From: Cenococcum geophilum 1.58
Taxonomy: Eukaryota; Ascomycota; Dothideomycetes; Gloniales; Gloniaceae
Direction: 5' to 3'
NCBI GenBank assembly: GCA_001692895.1
Contig: KV748178.1
Coordinates: 2,900,536 to 2,964,535 of the forward strand
DNA length: 64,000 bases
Shown here: positions 1-9,429 of the stretch, piece after piece
Layout of the letters: every line of letters starts with the position of its first letter
Position numbering within the stretch: position 1 is the first letter of the stretch
The notes under the pieces: generated by a model
What the model saw: only the letters and a program-made list of their open reading frames with translations
Databases searched by the model: none
What the model was told of the DNA's origin: nothing
Translations under genes and position numbers: made by a program

Positions 1-30
1 ATAGAGGGTTTTAGAATTAGGTTATACCAG

Positions 31-206
31 GCTTAGGGTAGGTTTACTTATATCCTATACTAACTAGAGACATTAGGGTTAGCTATTGACTTAATAAAGG
101 AATATACTAAGCTTAGAGTGGGTTTACTTACAAGCTATAATAACTAGAGACGCTGGGGTTAACTATTAACTTAATAAAGGAATATACTAAGCTTAGGGCG
201 GGTTTA
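31..206. repeat. 80-bp tandem repeat, two copies plus a partial third
   Basis: The motif gcttagRGtRGGTTTA recurs at positions 31, 111 and 191, a constant 80-bp period. The copies share the block 'ctaataactagagac..gggttaactattaacttaataaagg' in slightly mutated form. Differences between copies are mostly transitions, as expected of RIP on a local duplication. Confidence 0.75.
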
Positions 207-269
207 AGTCTAAAGCGAGCAGCTGTAAAAAGCTAGCACTTAATATACCTACGGTATTGATAAGTACCC

Positions 270-555
270 ACAATATTGATAAGTACCTATAAGTAGGAGT
301 ACCTATAATTACGGGGAGCACCTATAATAGAAGGGAGTACCTATAATAGGGAGTGCTCCTAATAGTGAGGAGTACCTATAACAATAAGGAGCACCTACTA
401 TAATAAGGAGTACTACTATAATAAGGAGCACCTATAATAATAAGGAGTATCTACTATAATAAGGAGTACCTATAAAAATGAGGAGTACCCGCAATAAAGG
501 AGAGTGCCTATAAGTGGTAGTGCCTACGGTAACAGGGAGTACTAATAATGGTGTT
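270..555. repeat. Minisatellite, ~17-20 bp GGAGTACCTATAATAA units
   Basis: About a dozen degenerate head-to-tail units of the form ggagYacctataataataa are visible. Unit length varies because of the AT-rich part. There is no coding potential. Confidence 0.7.
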
Positions 556-1384
556 TAGCTTCCGTGTTTCGCTTATAGGTTTTATATATAGGTTTATAAG
601 AAAGTATACTATTTAATTAGTATTTACATCGCTTTATTTTTATAAATTAGGAAATAAATACTTTAATTATAATATAACTCTTAGCTAAGTTATAGTAATT
701 ACTAGAGATCTCTGTAAGAGTCTCCACTATAGTTAATTTTACACCATTCTAAGAAGAAATATCCCTTAAAATGCCCCACCTAAACCTATATTGTACTAGT
801 TTAGTCTTAGCAAATATAGTGACTATAAATTGGAATTACGTTATTCTGTTGCTTCGTTTTTATACTAGGTAGGTTGTTATAAGGGATATTATTACAGTTA
901 CCTTAAGAAGCCCTTAGGTTCTCCTTAATCCTAAAGGCCTCACCTCTTTAAGGATTTGTCTTCTCTCCAATCTATCTTATTCTATAATTGTGCCTTTATA
1001 GCCCCCTGCCTACAAAGTCCTTTTATAGTTATTTTATTGGCTTAGCTAGTCTTTAATATACATATAATCTAGGCAGTTAGGCAACAGCTTTGGTTATATA
1101 TATATTAGTGCAAATTATTTGCCAATGTCTTATAATAGCCCGTATTATCTACTACTAACCTATAACTAGATTAGCGTAAGTAGCAACGCAGATACTCTAG
1201 TATTCGCCGCTTATACTAAATACTAGATTGTAATATGGCGTGTTTTTTCTAAGTATAATTACCCCGCTCCTAACCTTAATCTTAATTTAAAGCGGATTAT
1301 TTTTAATCTCATTGTCGCTAGAGCCTATTTTGGACTTAGGAGTTAATACTAATATTTAGGTCTAGTTTTTAGCACCCTAGAAGT

Positions 1385-1573
1385 TTCGCCTATAAAAGTT
1401 AGACTAGTATAAAAGGTGGGCTAGTATATAAGATTGCTAGGTAGGACTAATATATAAAGCAGACTAGTATTACCTAGTTAAAACTCTAAGACTAGTATAA
1501 ATAATAGACTAATATAGTACTATATATAGATTAGACTAGTATAGGGAGTCTACTAGTATAAAGTATATACTAG
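1385..1573. repeat. Degenerate 'gactagtata' repeats
   Basis: The motif actagtata or actaatata recurs about eight times in under 200 bp, with spacers such as aaggtgg and aaagcag. The hAT element inserted at the right edge of this tract, so its 8-bp target copy (tatactag) belongs to the same motif. Confidence 0.55.
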
Positions 1574-1602
1574 CAGTGTGGTTTTAGATGATGCGAATAA
1601 GT
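1574..1602. repeat. hAT left terminal inverted repeat
   Basis: Starts cagtgtggttttagatgatg. The first 12 bases match the inverted right end exactly; similarity then continues imperfectly (GAT..ATAAGT). Confidence 0.8.
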
Positions 1603-1733
1603 GAGCATAAAATATCCTTATCTAATAGAAAATGCATAAAATATCGCAATCGATAAGGATAAAAGTGCCCGTGTAGGGCTTTTCTACCCTAACCAGGTAG
1701 AATAGGACTCTACGGTTCTAGCAGAATTTGGCA

Positions 1734-1823
1734 GATATTACGGATATTGCGGATATTGCGAATATTACAGATATTGCGGATATTGCGGATATTGCAGATA
1801 TTGCGGATGTTGCGGATATTATA
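1734..1823. repeat. 9-bp tandem repeat (gatattgcg), ten units
   Basis: Ten consecutive units of gatattgcg or one- to two-base variants (gatattacg, aatattaca, gatgttgcg). It lies inside the hAT element, between the transposase 3' end and the left TIR, so it belongs to the element's non-coding end. Confidence 0.85.
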
Positions 1824-1929
1824 GTAGGAATATATAAGGTATTATAGGGTCCTTATCTACCTCTCCCCTAACTATATAATAGCTAAATACTTAAAGAAAA
1901 ATTCCCTATCTCTCTTATAATTCTTCTTT

Positions 1930-3977
1930 AATGCTAATTCTTTAAACACTTTATTTTCTTAAGAGTTTTAGGATCTATCTGTATTCTGTCCTATAATACC
2001 GTATAACATCCTTTTAAAAAGACTCTTTTTAGGTCATTACTTATTGCTGGAATTAAGAGAATTTTAATTGCCATAAGCGAGAGCCGTGGCCAGCGCTTTT
2101 GTTGTTGTTCTTAAGACCACCACTAAAGCGCAGTTATTGAAATTTTATACAGTGTTTTAGAGATAAAGTTCTTATACTCGTCCTAACTTTTTAGTTGAAA
2201 TACTATACTATTAAGATCCTTGGCGATCTTATTAAATTTATTAAGGTCTTAAGCTGGAGCTAGCTTTTTATATAATGATATACTTCTAGGCGTAGAACTT
2301 CTATTCCAATATCTCTCCTAAAGCTCTTTAACGCTATTAAGTATAGGCTTACACCACTTCTTTTTTTAAACCTGCTTAATATATCTTATATAACGGGCTA
2401 GGTAAAGAATAAGTGCAGCGGTATAAAGGGGCAAGTTGTTTGTTTTATAGTAATACCTATTAAAGGTATTTTAGGCATTTCTAATACGTTTAGAGAACTC
2501 CTTATTAGATATATACTCCTTTTATTATATAATATTAGCTAAATTAAGAAGTAAAAAAGGGAGATAGACTAACCTAGAATTTATTAAGGTGTTTAATTAT
2601 AATATCTATTGTAAAGAGTATATCTCTAAGCGTTGCTTCGTGTTTTTGGTATTTTAGGGTTGCCTGGTGGGATATTTAAAGAAAATTTTTTATCGTACGA
2701 AGAGCCTCCTAGTCCTTTAGACTAAGATAGTCCCTTTTAAGCGTATTAAGGTTACGCTTAGTATATATATTAAGGGCAAACTTTTTCTAAATTGCTACGC
2801 TAAGCATAAGATACTAGCTATTCTATCTTATATAATTATTAAGTAGAATTCTTCTCCCTATAAGACTTTTAAACTCCCTTATATAACTAGCTAAGCTACG
2901 GGTATATACGGTAATATTATAAAGCTTTTTAAGTGCACTAAGTTTCTAAAATGTATTACTCTTTTTTTACTCCTCTTTTAGATCTAAATCTTTTCCTTCT
3001 TTATATAACTTAATATTATTAAGACTGATTAAGTTTTTAAAAAGGAAAGCCTATACGGCAAGGTTTAGAATATAACTCTAATAGCGGATCCGTTAGATAG
3101 GATTCTATTTAATTCCCTCTTTCTAAAGAAGCTAGTTACTTATTATATAATAAAGCTTATTATTTATAGTATAGTTATCGGATATAACGGCACCTAGCTT
3201 TCGCGTAATCCCGTAGTCCTTAAGCACTAAAAGGAGAGTATTCTATTGCTCGTTTTTGCTATAAGAGGCTACCGTATAAAGGCTAAGAAGAGCGTTTATA
3301 AGCTTTTTCTGGCTATTAATAAAATGGCCGTAAATTGCGAGGAGAAGGTAATTATTTAAAGAGGTCTAGATATTAATAGAGAGATAAATACTTATTAGTA
3401 TAGACTGCAGCCTCTTTTATATAATATTATTTTATAATAGCTATAAGTTATAGATCTTTTTACTAACTGCTAAATAGGCTGTAGTTATATAGCCGTCTAC
3501 TTTAGGATTAATTGACTGTAAAAGGATATAAAACTCTGGCCACTTAACCATCCAAAATAGTAAGTTTTATACAATAATTAATGTAATAAGGGCCTTATTA
3601 ATAACTTTCTTATTTAGGATTGCTCGGAGTACTTTTAAATCTAGCTCTTCTGTCTTATTTTAAGACGACGCTTTAAGGTAAAGGTCTTTTAATTAATTCC
3701 GTATTGCTTCTTTTGTATAACTAGTTTTAGGCTTAACCGTAATACTATGCTTTAACGCTAAGTAGTTTTGGAAGTTAGAAGTTAACTATATAGCGTATAA
3801 CTCTATAGTGTAGTATTTACAATAGAATAAAAGACGGGCTTTTTTATTTTGTATGGGCTCATTACTGCCTACTAGACGGGTATGCTTCTATATTAAAAGA
3901 GCTAAGCGACCTCTTATATTTTTTAATTTAGAGGTATTAATAGAGTTAAGAGCTTCTAATTCCACTTCTAAAGCCAT
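1930..3977 (-). pseudogene. hAT transposase, RIP-degraded
   Basis: Read through TAG/TAA stops, the minus strand gives a near-complete fungal hAT transposase. It begins at an ATG at 3977-3975 (MALEVELEALNS). An N-terminal RGRLA segment follows, then a region reading AILNKKVINKALITLIIV, a central core (GHFINSQKKLINALLSLYTV, then KLGAVISDNYTINNKL) and NLAVQAFLFK. The C-terminal dimerisation block lies near 1950-2110 and reads WPRLSLMAIKILLIPA plus RVFLKGC and DRIQIDPKTLKKIKCLKN, the usual hAT tail. At least one frame change is needed in the C-terminal third. Most stops sit where Gln or Trp is expected. The family call is strong; exact ends are approximate. Confidence 0.8.
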
Positions 3978-4036
3978 ATTTATATAATAATGAAGAAGAA
4001 GAAGGCGATTAAAAAATTTTTAGGGTATGCCAAGAC

Positions 4037-4069
4037 TTATCGCGATAAGACTTATCCAAAACCACACTG
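4037..4069. repeat. hAT right terminal inverted repeat
   Basis: Read on the minus strand it begins cagtgtggttttggataag, the counterpart of the left end. The TSD copy tgtactag follows directly. Confidence 0.8.
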
Positions 4070-4077
4070 TGTACTAG

Positions 4078-5398
4078 TATAGGTAGGTAAGGATAAGGGA
4101 CTAGTACACTAAACAGGAGACCGGTCCCTAAGAGACTCGCTTATAGTAAGTTTAATAAGTTTACCTTTATATACTTAGCAGCGATAAGTTAGCTGGCCTA
4201 TAACTTGTTTAGTCCTCTATAAAAAAAAAGACTCATTACTTTCTAATCCAAATATCCCAGAATTAGCCTTTATTGGTCTACTCTCTTTAATATAGTTAAA
4301 ATGTGCTAGCGTCTTCTTAACTAGTATAGGATAGAACTTTTCCTTTAAAAATAGTTAGTAGTTCTATAGTAATAGAGGGGGGACGGCCTATTAGGTCTTA
4401 TAGATTTAGAGGCTATAAAAGTTAATCTATAGACGTATAGGTATAAAATCGACCGTTATGCCGTATTAGGATATAGCAATCTACGTTATAGTCTCACTTT
4501 AATCTATTAGCCTTTTGTAAAAAGGTCTCCTTTTACTTTCAAAAATTCTTATTTATAGCTCGCTTTAACCTTAGTAGTGACCTTTGCTTTAGACACATTA
4601 CTATAGTACTAGATAATTAATAGCCTGTTAGCGTTTTATAGGGTAACTAAGGTATAGGTTAACTCTGAATTTTATATTAATAGGGTGGGAATATTAAAAA
4701 TAAATAGAGGATCTACCCCTTAATATTGGCCTAAGTTTTAACTAAAAACGAGATCTTGTTCTAAAAACTAGATCTAATTCTAAAAACCATATTTTAATTC
4801 TAAAGACTATATCCCGATTCTAGGTTCTAAACGTACTAAACGTAACTAAAAAGGTATATAGTATTAAGCTAAACGGACTATTTTTAGTTCTGGTTTAAAT
4901 TGCGATTTTAAAACTAGATCTAGTTTTAAAGACTAAATCCTAATTCTAGTTTTAGGATATAGGCTAATTAACCACTATAAAAAGGGCATAATTTTAAAAA
5001 CTAAATCTAGTTCTGGGAACTGGATCCTGTTTTTAGGAAATAGGTCGATTAACCACTATAAAAAGAGGTTAACTGTATCTATATCTGTATATTAGGTTTA
5101 GCTCGTTTTAGAATAAGCTATATAATTATTTGTGGGCGCTTATATAACCAACCCTATAGTTAACCCGTTCTTTAGCGCCTTACGCGTCGCGGGGCAAACT
5201 AAAACTAATAAGTATAATTGGTTATAGGCTAGAGAACGCTACCTACCCGTATTTAGCTTAGTATTTGACTAAGCCCTATAAAGCCTTAGTCTGAGCTATA
5301 TTATATTAGCTTAACTTTTCTACACCTAATCTTTAGTCTTCTCTGCGCTTATACCTTACTTTCTTCCTTATACTTTTCTCCCTGATTATTTCCTCATT
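4078..5398. other. AT-rich spacer with local repeats
   Basis: No gene was recognised. The left half has no visible structure. From 4740 to 5070 a family of 'ttctaaaaactagatct'-like motifs recurs. From about 5300 to 5398 the plus strand becomes pyrimidine-rich (cttctctgcg, ctttcttcctt, cttttctccctg), which resembles a fungal promoter or transcription start region upstream of the ATG at 5399. Confidence 0.5.
4745..5070. repeat. Degenerate direct repeats of ~20 and ~78 bp
   Basis: Variants of gttctaaaaactagatcta recur at least six times. A longer duplicated block containing attaaccactataaaaag occurs near 4967 and again near 5045, about 78 bp apart. Confidence 0.55.
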
Positions 5399-8190
5399 AT
5401 GAGACGGGCCCGACGTGTTTTTGACCTCCCTGCACTTATCTACTATTATACCGTCCGTTATATGCTAGACTCTTTAATCTTCCCTTCTCGCCTACCTACC
5501 TACCTGCCACGTCGGCTTTCCTAACGTAGCTCTTAATGTATTTGCCCGCGATAGCAAATTACTTTAGATTAGAGATAATTAAAACGAAACCTATTAGGGA
5601 GGGACTAAATAGTTTTCGCGATTTATTTAACTTTATTTATAAGGATCTAAGTGTTTCTAACTCTTTGGACGTGTTATATTAGATAAGTAATAAAGGTAAT
5701 TATTAATTTACCTAGTGCAAGCTCTATTTAACGCTTGTAGAACTAAAGGATATTTTACTTAATCTAATACTAGCTCTATAAAGCCTTCCCGCTTCTTATT
5801 TATTACTATCTAACGGCGGTAATAAAGGCCTTCTTATTAATCTATTAAGACTTAATTTAGTAGTCGGTTCCGATAACTTTAATATTAAGCGGTTCCTACC
5901 TCTTCTAAATGCGATCCTTTGAATTAAACCTGATAAGGTTATCTAGGAAAAGGTATACGCTACTATTATAGAGTCTACGCCTCACCCCTAATCGCTACTA
6001 TTCCACGTTTAAACCCTATATTGATATAATATAAGCAGCTTCGCTAACTTATTTAAATATAGGAAATATATAGATGATATTTTAAAGGAGGAGCTAGGCC
6101 CTCTTTATATAGGGATTCCTGGCTTATATAAAGCATTCTTTAGGGAAGTAGAAGGTCTTAAAGAGGCAAGTGCCGCCGTTTTTAAGAAATGTAAGGAGGG
6201 GGACAATCTACTATACGCTAAGGGCGGCTGGCGTAACTGGCCTAAAGGCGCGAAAGAACGTAGAGTCCTAAAGTGGTTTAAAAAGCTAATTATATTATTT
6301 TTAGACTTTGTAAAGGAGTACGGGTTTGTTCTAAAGGCACGATAAAGACTAGTAGAGTATACTTAGCAGCCCTTATAAGGATCTACGACTAATTAAAAGC
6401 TAGATATTGGCTTTATAGATAATCTAATAGCTAGTAAAAACTCCTAATACTATTAGTTATATATACTTATACTAAAAGAGCTAAAGGGTAATCTAAATAC
6501 TAATATAGCCTTAAAAGTATGGTTTAATTTAGGGAAATATATAAGGGAAGTATTCGCCGCTTAGGATAGTTGTCGCTTTATCCTAGGCTTTACCCTCTAT
6601 AGATCTATTATATGGTTATAGGAGTATAATTAGGTAGGAGGCGTTATATTATCACTATTTAATATTAATAAAGACGGACTATAATTTACCTTAGCAATGT
6701 TAGGATTTCTCTAGATAAATAAGGAGTAGCTTAGGTTTAACCCTACTATTCTAACATTAGACGGCAAACAATATATTAAGGTTGTGCGCAATAATCAGAC
6801 TAAGCGTCTTATCCTTAACAAACTTATAAAGTGGGCACCCTATATTACTAGTTAAGCGACTACTTACTAGAAAGCATACCGCGAGGGCAATACCTTTAAG
6901 ACACCTTTTATTATTAAAGACTCATAGCAGTACCTGGAGCGCGAGGAAGAAGGTAAACTGCTACGTAAAGCGATAGGGAAAGAAGTAGTTAATATAGCTA
7001 GGTACTATTACCACAAGATAGTTTATATAGGTAGATAAGATAATAATATCTACAATATCTATAAGGGGCTAGATATTATAAGAGCGACAAACTATAAGCT
7101 AGAAGGTTTGATAATGCCTCTAAAACTAACTAGAGTATAAATTAGTATAAAAAAAAGGCAGAAGTTCTAGTAAAAAGAGGTTTTCTAGCTATGCTAAGCT
7201 ACCACCTAGTAAGCGTATATATTTAAGCTCTCTAAATAAGCTCTCTATACAAAATTAAGTGTATTAACGCGTTATTACTTATAATTATAAAAAGGCTCTT
7301 TATAAGGTAAGCTCTTGGGCTACAATACTTACTGTACTAGAGGGTGTTATTAAAGGATATAAGTCTTTATATACGCAGGCCGGCATCCTCTAATTATAAG
7401 GTGAGGATGTGGATAGGGAGCTTAATGATGGAATAATAGGATATATTATATAGACAGACGAATCCCTTAAGGGAGAAGGAGGAGTCTAAGGTGCGAGGTA
7501 AGGGGTTTCCCTAGGCACGTGCAGCGCACGTACCTCACAGGCGAGTTGTATGCGAGTCGCCTGTACCTCATAGCTATATAACTATCTGCTTAGGTTTTAC
7601 CTAACACTAATATAATATTTTAATAGGCAACCTCTTAATAAACGAGGAAGACAATAATCCCTCCTAAAAGTTATTCTTAATTAATCTTAACCTTATAATT
7701 AAAGAGAAGTGGGAAGGACCTTTAGGAGTATAGGGCAAGACTAGTATAAGAGCGTTTATAGCTATAGGAGTGCTTTTTAGCAAGAAATATTTCTTTAGGC
7801 ATAATCTAAAGTTGTTTTTTTAGGTACTTTTCTGGATATACGTACACTATAATAGGTTAGGTAAAGATATTAGTCTAACTAAGTTTAAGTATTAGAATTA
7901 TAAGAATACTATAAAGCTAGCTAAGTTAAAATCAGGCCTAGTAAGTAGAGAAGGCTATTTTCTTAACTATATAGCTGAGGTATTTATACCCTACTACTAA
8001 CCGCTAAAGCCGTGGGTTAATAGGCTGTAAAAGGTAGTTTTCCTAATAAATAGGAGGTAGGAGAAGGAAGATAGGGCGCTTTATTTATAGATAAAAGATA
8101 TTCTCTAGTAAGCATAGAAGGATTTAAAGGTGTTAGTAGAGTAGATAGAATAACATTTTATTATCCTATAGTCTTTCACTATATAAGTTA
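5399..8190 (+). pseudogene. FunK1-type fungal protein kinase, RIP-degraded
   Basis: The plus strand reads as a fungus-specific FunK1 (Pkinase_fungal) protein. Stop-poor blocks include about 98 codons around 6049-6343 (KEELGPLYIGIPGLYKAFF, then KKCKEGDNLLYAKGGWRNW). Next come the block at about 6838-7017 with KAYREG, IIKDSQQY and EREEEGKLLRKA, and NLLINEEDNN at about 7626. LFLINLNLIIKE follows (family FLIDLDLAIKE, with both Asp now Asn). The tail near 7965-8150 reads NYIAEVF-PYYQPLKP and KEDRALYLQIKDIL. An ATG at 5399 (MRRARRVFDLPAL) after a CT-rich leader is the likeliest start. In-frame TAA/TAG stops make it a pseudogene. Gypsy copy 1 lies 37 bp after the last readable codons and may have cut off the tail. 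Confidence 0.78.
7401..7626 (+). other. Probable intron (or insertion) in the kinase catalytic loop
   Basis: Family members run from the '..AGIL-QRD' catalytic loop straight into 'GNLLxNE'. Here about 226 bp intervenes. It starts gtgagg and ends ctaac...ttttaatag, so a GT donor, a CTAAC branch site and an AG acceptor are present. The catalytic Arg-Asp codons are not readable just upstream. Part of the tract (about 7500-7570) is GC-richer and keeps CA/TG, including an inverted repeat acaggcga..tcgcctgt. An intron is my first choice and a small insertion the alternative. Confidence 0.4.
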
Positions 8191-8226
8191 AAGTTTTGTA
8201 GAGATTTAGGCGGCTAAGGCTAAGTA

Positions 8227-8648
8227 TATAACGAAGCCTTATAGTAGGGACTACGGTGGACTTATTAATGGGCTAGGTATATAGGTATTGCAAGTAAGTC
8301 AACAACGTAATAATAACTGGTGAAGTGGTTGCCTAACAGATTAACTCCAATTATATTCTGAGAATTACTACAAGGAAGGAACTATCTAGGTAGGGACTAA
8401 GGGTCCTTAAATACACAACCGTACTCCTATAAAATCCTTCTTATATATAATATATATATACTCTATCTACTTTATTACAGATTACACAGATTATATAGAT
8501 TATATAAATTATATTATGTAACCTTAGTTACTATTCCTCGTTATATAGTTCTATTGGCTCCATCCTAGACTATGCCTATATTAACTAACTAGCTTCTTCC
8601 GTCTCTTCTCTAAGTAGTCGTAATATTGTACTTAAAGCGTCCATAACA
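8227..8648 (-). repeat. Gypsy copy 1, 3' LTR
   Basis: Left end tataacgaagcc (TG mutated to TA), right end cataaca. It contains a run of AGATTACAC-like decamers near 8475-8520. It matches the LTR at 15872-16293 end to end. Confidence 0.9.
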
Positions 8649-9040
8649 CCATCTCCCTCCTCTTTATCTTCGTCCTTAAAGATTTAAAACATCTCTAAGT
8701 CGTTTACTAGAGGTATAATATCCATCTAATTAATTTGGTTAATATTATTACTTATTATACCTAAAGCAATTTCTTTTTCCTTAACTGCTTATTATGCTCA
8801 CACTATTGCTATAATATTATCTCTTAGTAAGATTATACCGTCTCTATATTCTCGCTATTTAAAAGAGGGATTAGTTTATATTATATTAGCAAACCCATTT
8901 TTATAACAACCGTCCTCTTACTTAGAGTATACTAAAGCGAATATTTATTTGTTCTGTAACGTTTGCTTTACTTTTAATACTAAATATACGCGACCTATTA
9001 CCCTTAATAGTCGTCTGGTTCCCTAATTAATTTATCTTAA
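8500..9040 (-). pseudogene. Gypsy copy 1: sense ORF crossing into the 3' LTR
   Basis: After pol, the minus strand gives a hydrophilic frame with few stops. It includes FALVYSK, AVKEKEIALGIISNNIN and DIIPLVNDLEM-IFKDEDKEEGDG, then VMDALSTILRLLREETEEAS inside the LTR. The internal/LTR boundary falls at GDGV-MDAL, so the polypurine tract is coding in this frame. The same frame is readable in the other copies (for example DIIPLVNDLEILGIFKDK in copy 2). No domain was recognised; a structural or packaging role is a guess. Confidence 0.45.
8649..8664 (-). other. Polypurine tract of gypsy copy 1
   Basis: On the minus strand GAGGAGGGAGATGG abuts the 3' LTR, the expected place for the plus-strand primer. 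The same tract follows the 3' LTRs at 17258, 46083 and 61561. Confidence 0.7.
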
Positions 9041-9429
9041 GGTCTTATATTTAATCTACTACTGCGCAGCTAGATAATAAACTGTCTATTACTCTTACTA
9101 AATTACACCGATCTCGGGACGCTAAATAGGAGGCTGCTAATGCTTAGCAACGGGCTCTCGAGTCTTATTTAGCGGCGTCCGCTCAACTAATCCGTCTTAA
9201 GAAGGTGCGTAAGAAGGTTCGTTTTAAGAAGTAGAAACTTATAGAATAAGGTCTACAAAAACTAAGTAATAAAAGAATAAATTCTCTTCTAATAGAGAAG
9301 GAAATAGATCTAAGTAGTTCGGTAACTACTCTTCTTAAGTCCCCCTTAGGTGACTTATTCTTTAGCGATCCCTCTTTATTAATACTACCTAACCTAATCT
9401 CTTCCGATACTCCTATACCTTTCCTATAA
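9040..9429 (+). pseudogene. Gypsy copy 1: antisense coiled-coil ORF
   Basis: On the strand opposite to pol, the frame starting LDNKLSITLTKL runs through an Ala/Leu/Gln/Lys-rich segment (NAQQRALESYLAASAQLIRL), a basic patch KKVRKKVRFKK and KLIEQGLQ. It continues to a C-terminal part with SPLGDLFFSDPSLLILPNL. Stops are only at positions where Gln is expected. All four gypsy copies keep this frame although two differ by a 21-bp (7-codon) deletion and strong base divergence. The pattern resembles Leu/Lys coiled-coil proteins often predicted in fungal genomes. The 3' end overlaps the antisense of the chromodomain end. Function unknown. Confidence 0.45.

Larger units (their letters stand above)
1..1573. 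other. AT-rich RIP-mutated spacer, no recognisable gene
   Basis: No frame could be matched to a known protein on either strand. The stretch is TpA-rich and CpA-poor like most of the window. Its visible structure is short repeats: an 80-bp tandem repeat near the start, a GGAGTACCTATAA-type minisatellite, and a degenerate actagtata-rich tract just before the hAT element. The middle, about 560-1380, holds nothing I can name. Confidence 0.6.
1574..4069 (-). mobile_element. hAT-family DNA transposon, complete but RIP-mutated
   Basis: The element is about 2.5 kb and bounded by 12-bp perfect terminal inverted repeats, cagtgtggtttt at 1574-1585 and its complement at 4058-4069. An 8-bp target duplication lies outside: tatactag at 1566-1573 and tgtactag at 4070-4077. 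The one mismatch is a TG to TA change, as RIP would make. Eight-base TSDs and short CAGTG-type TIRs are typical of hAT elements. The transposase on the minus strand (1930-3977) is full length but carries many stops, so the copy is non-autonomous today. Confidence 0.85.

Noticed and set aside
60..85. TTAGGG-like word suggesting telomeric repeat
   Set aside because: A single occurrence within an 80-bp unrelated tandem repeat.
1734..1823. Possible CRISPR-like array (regular short repeats)
   Set aside because: Contiguous 9-bp units without spacers, in a fungal hAT element.
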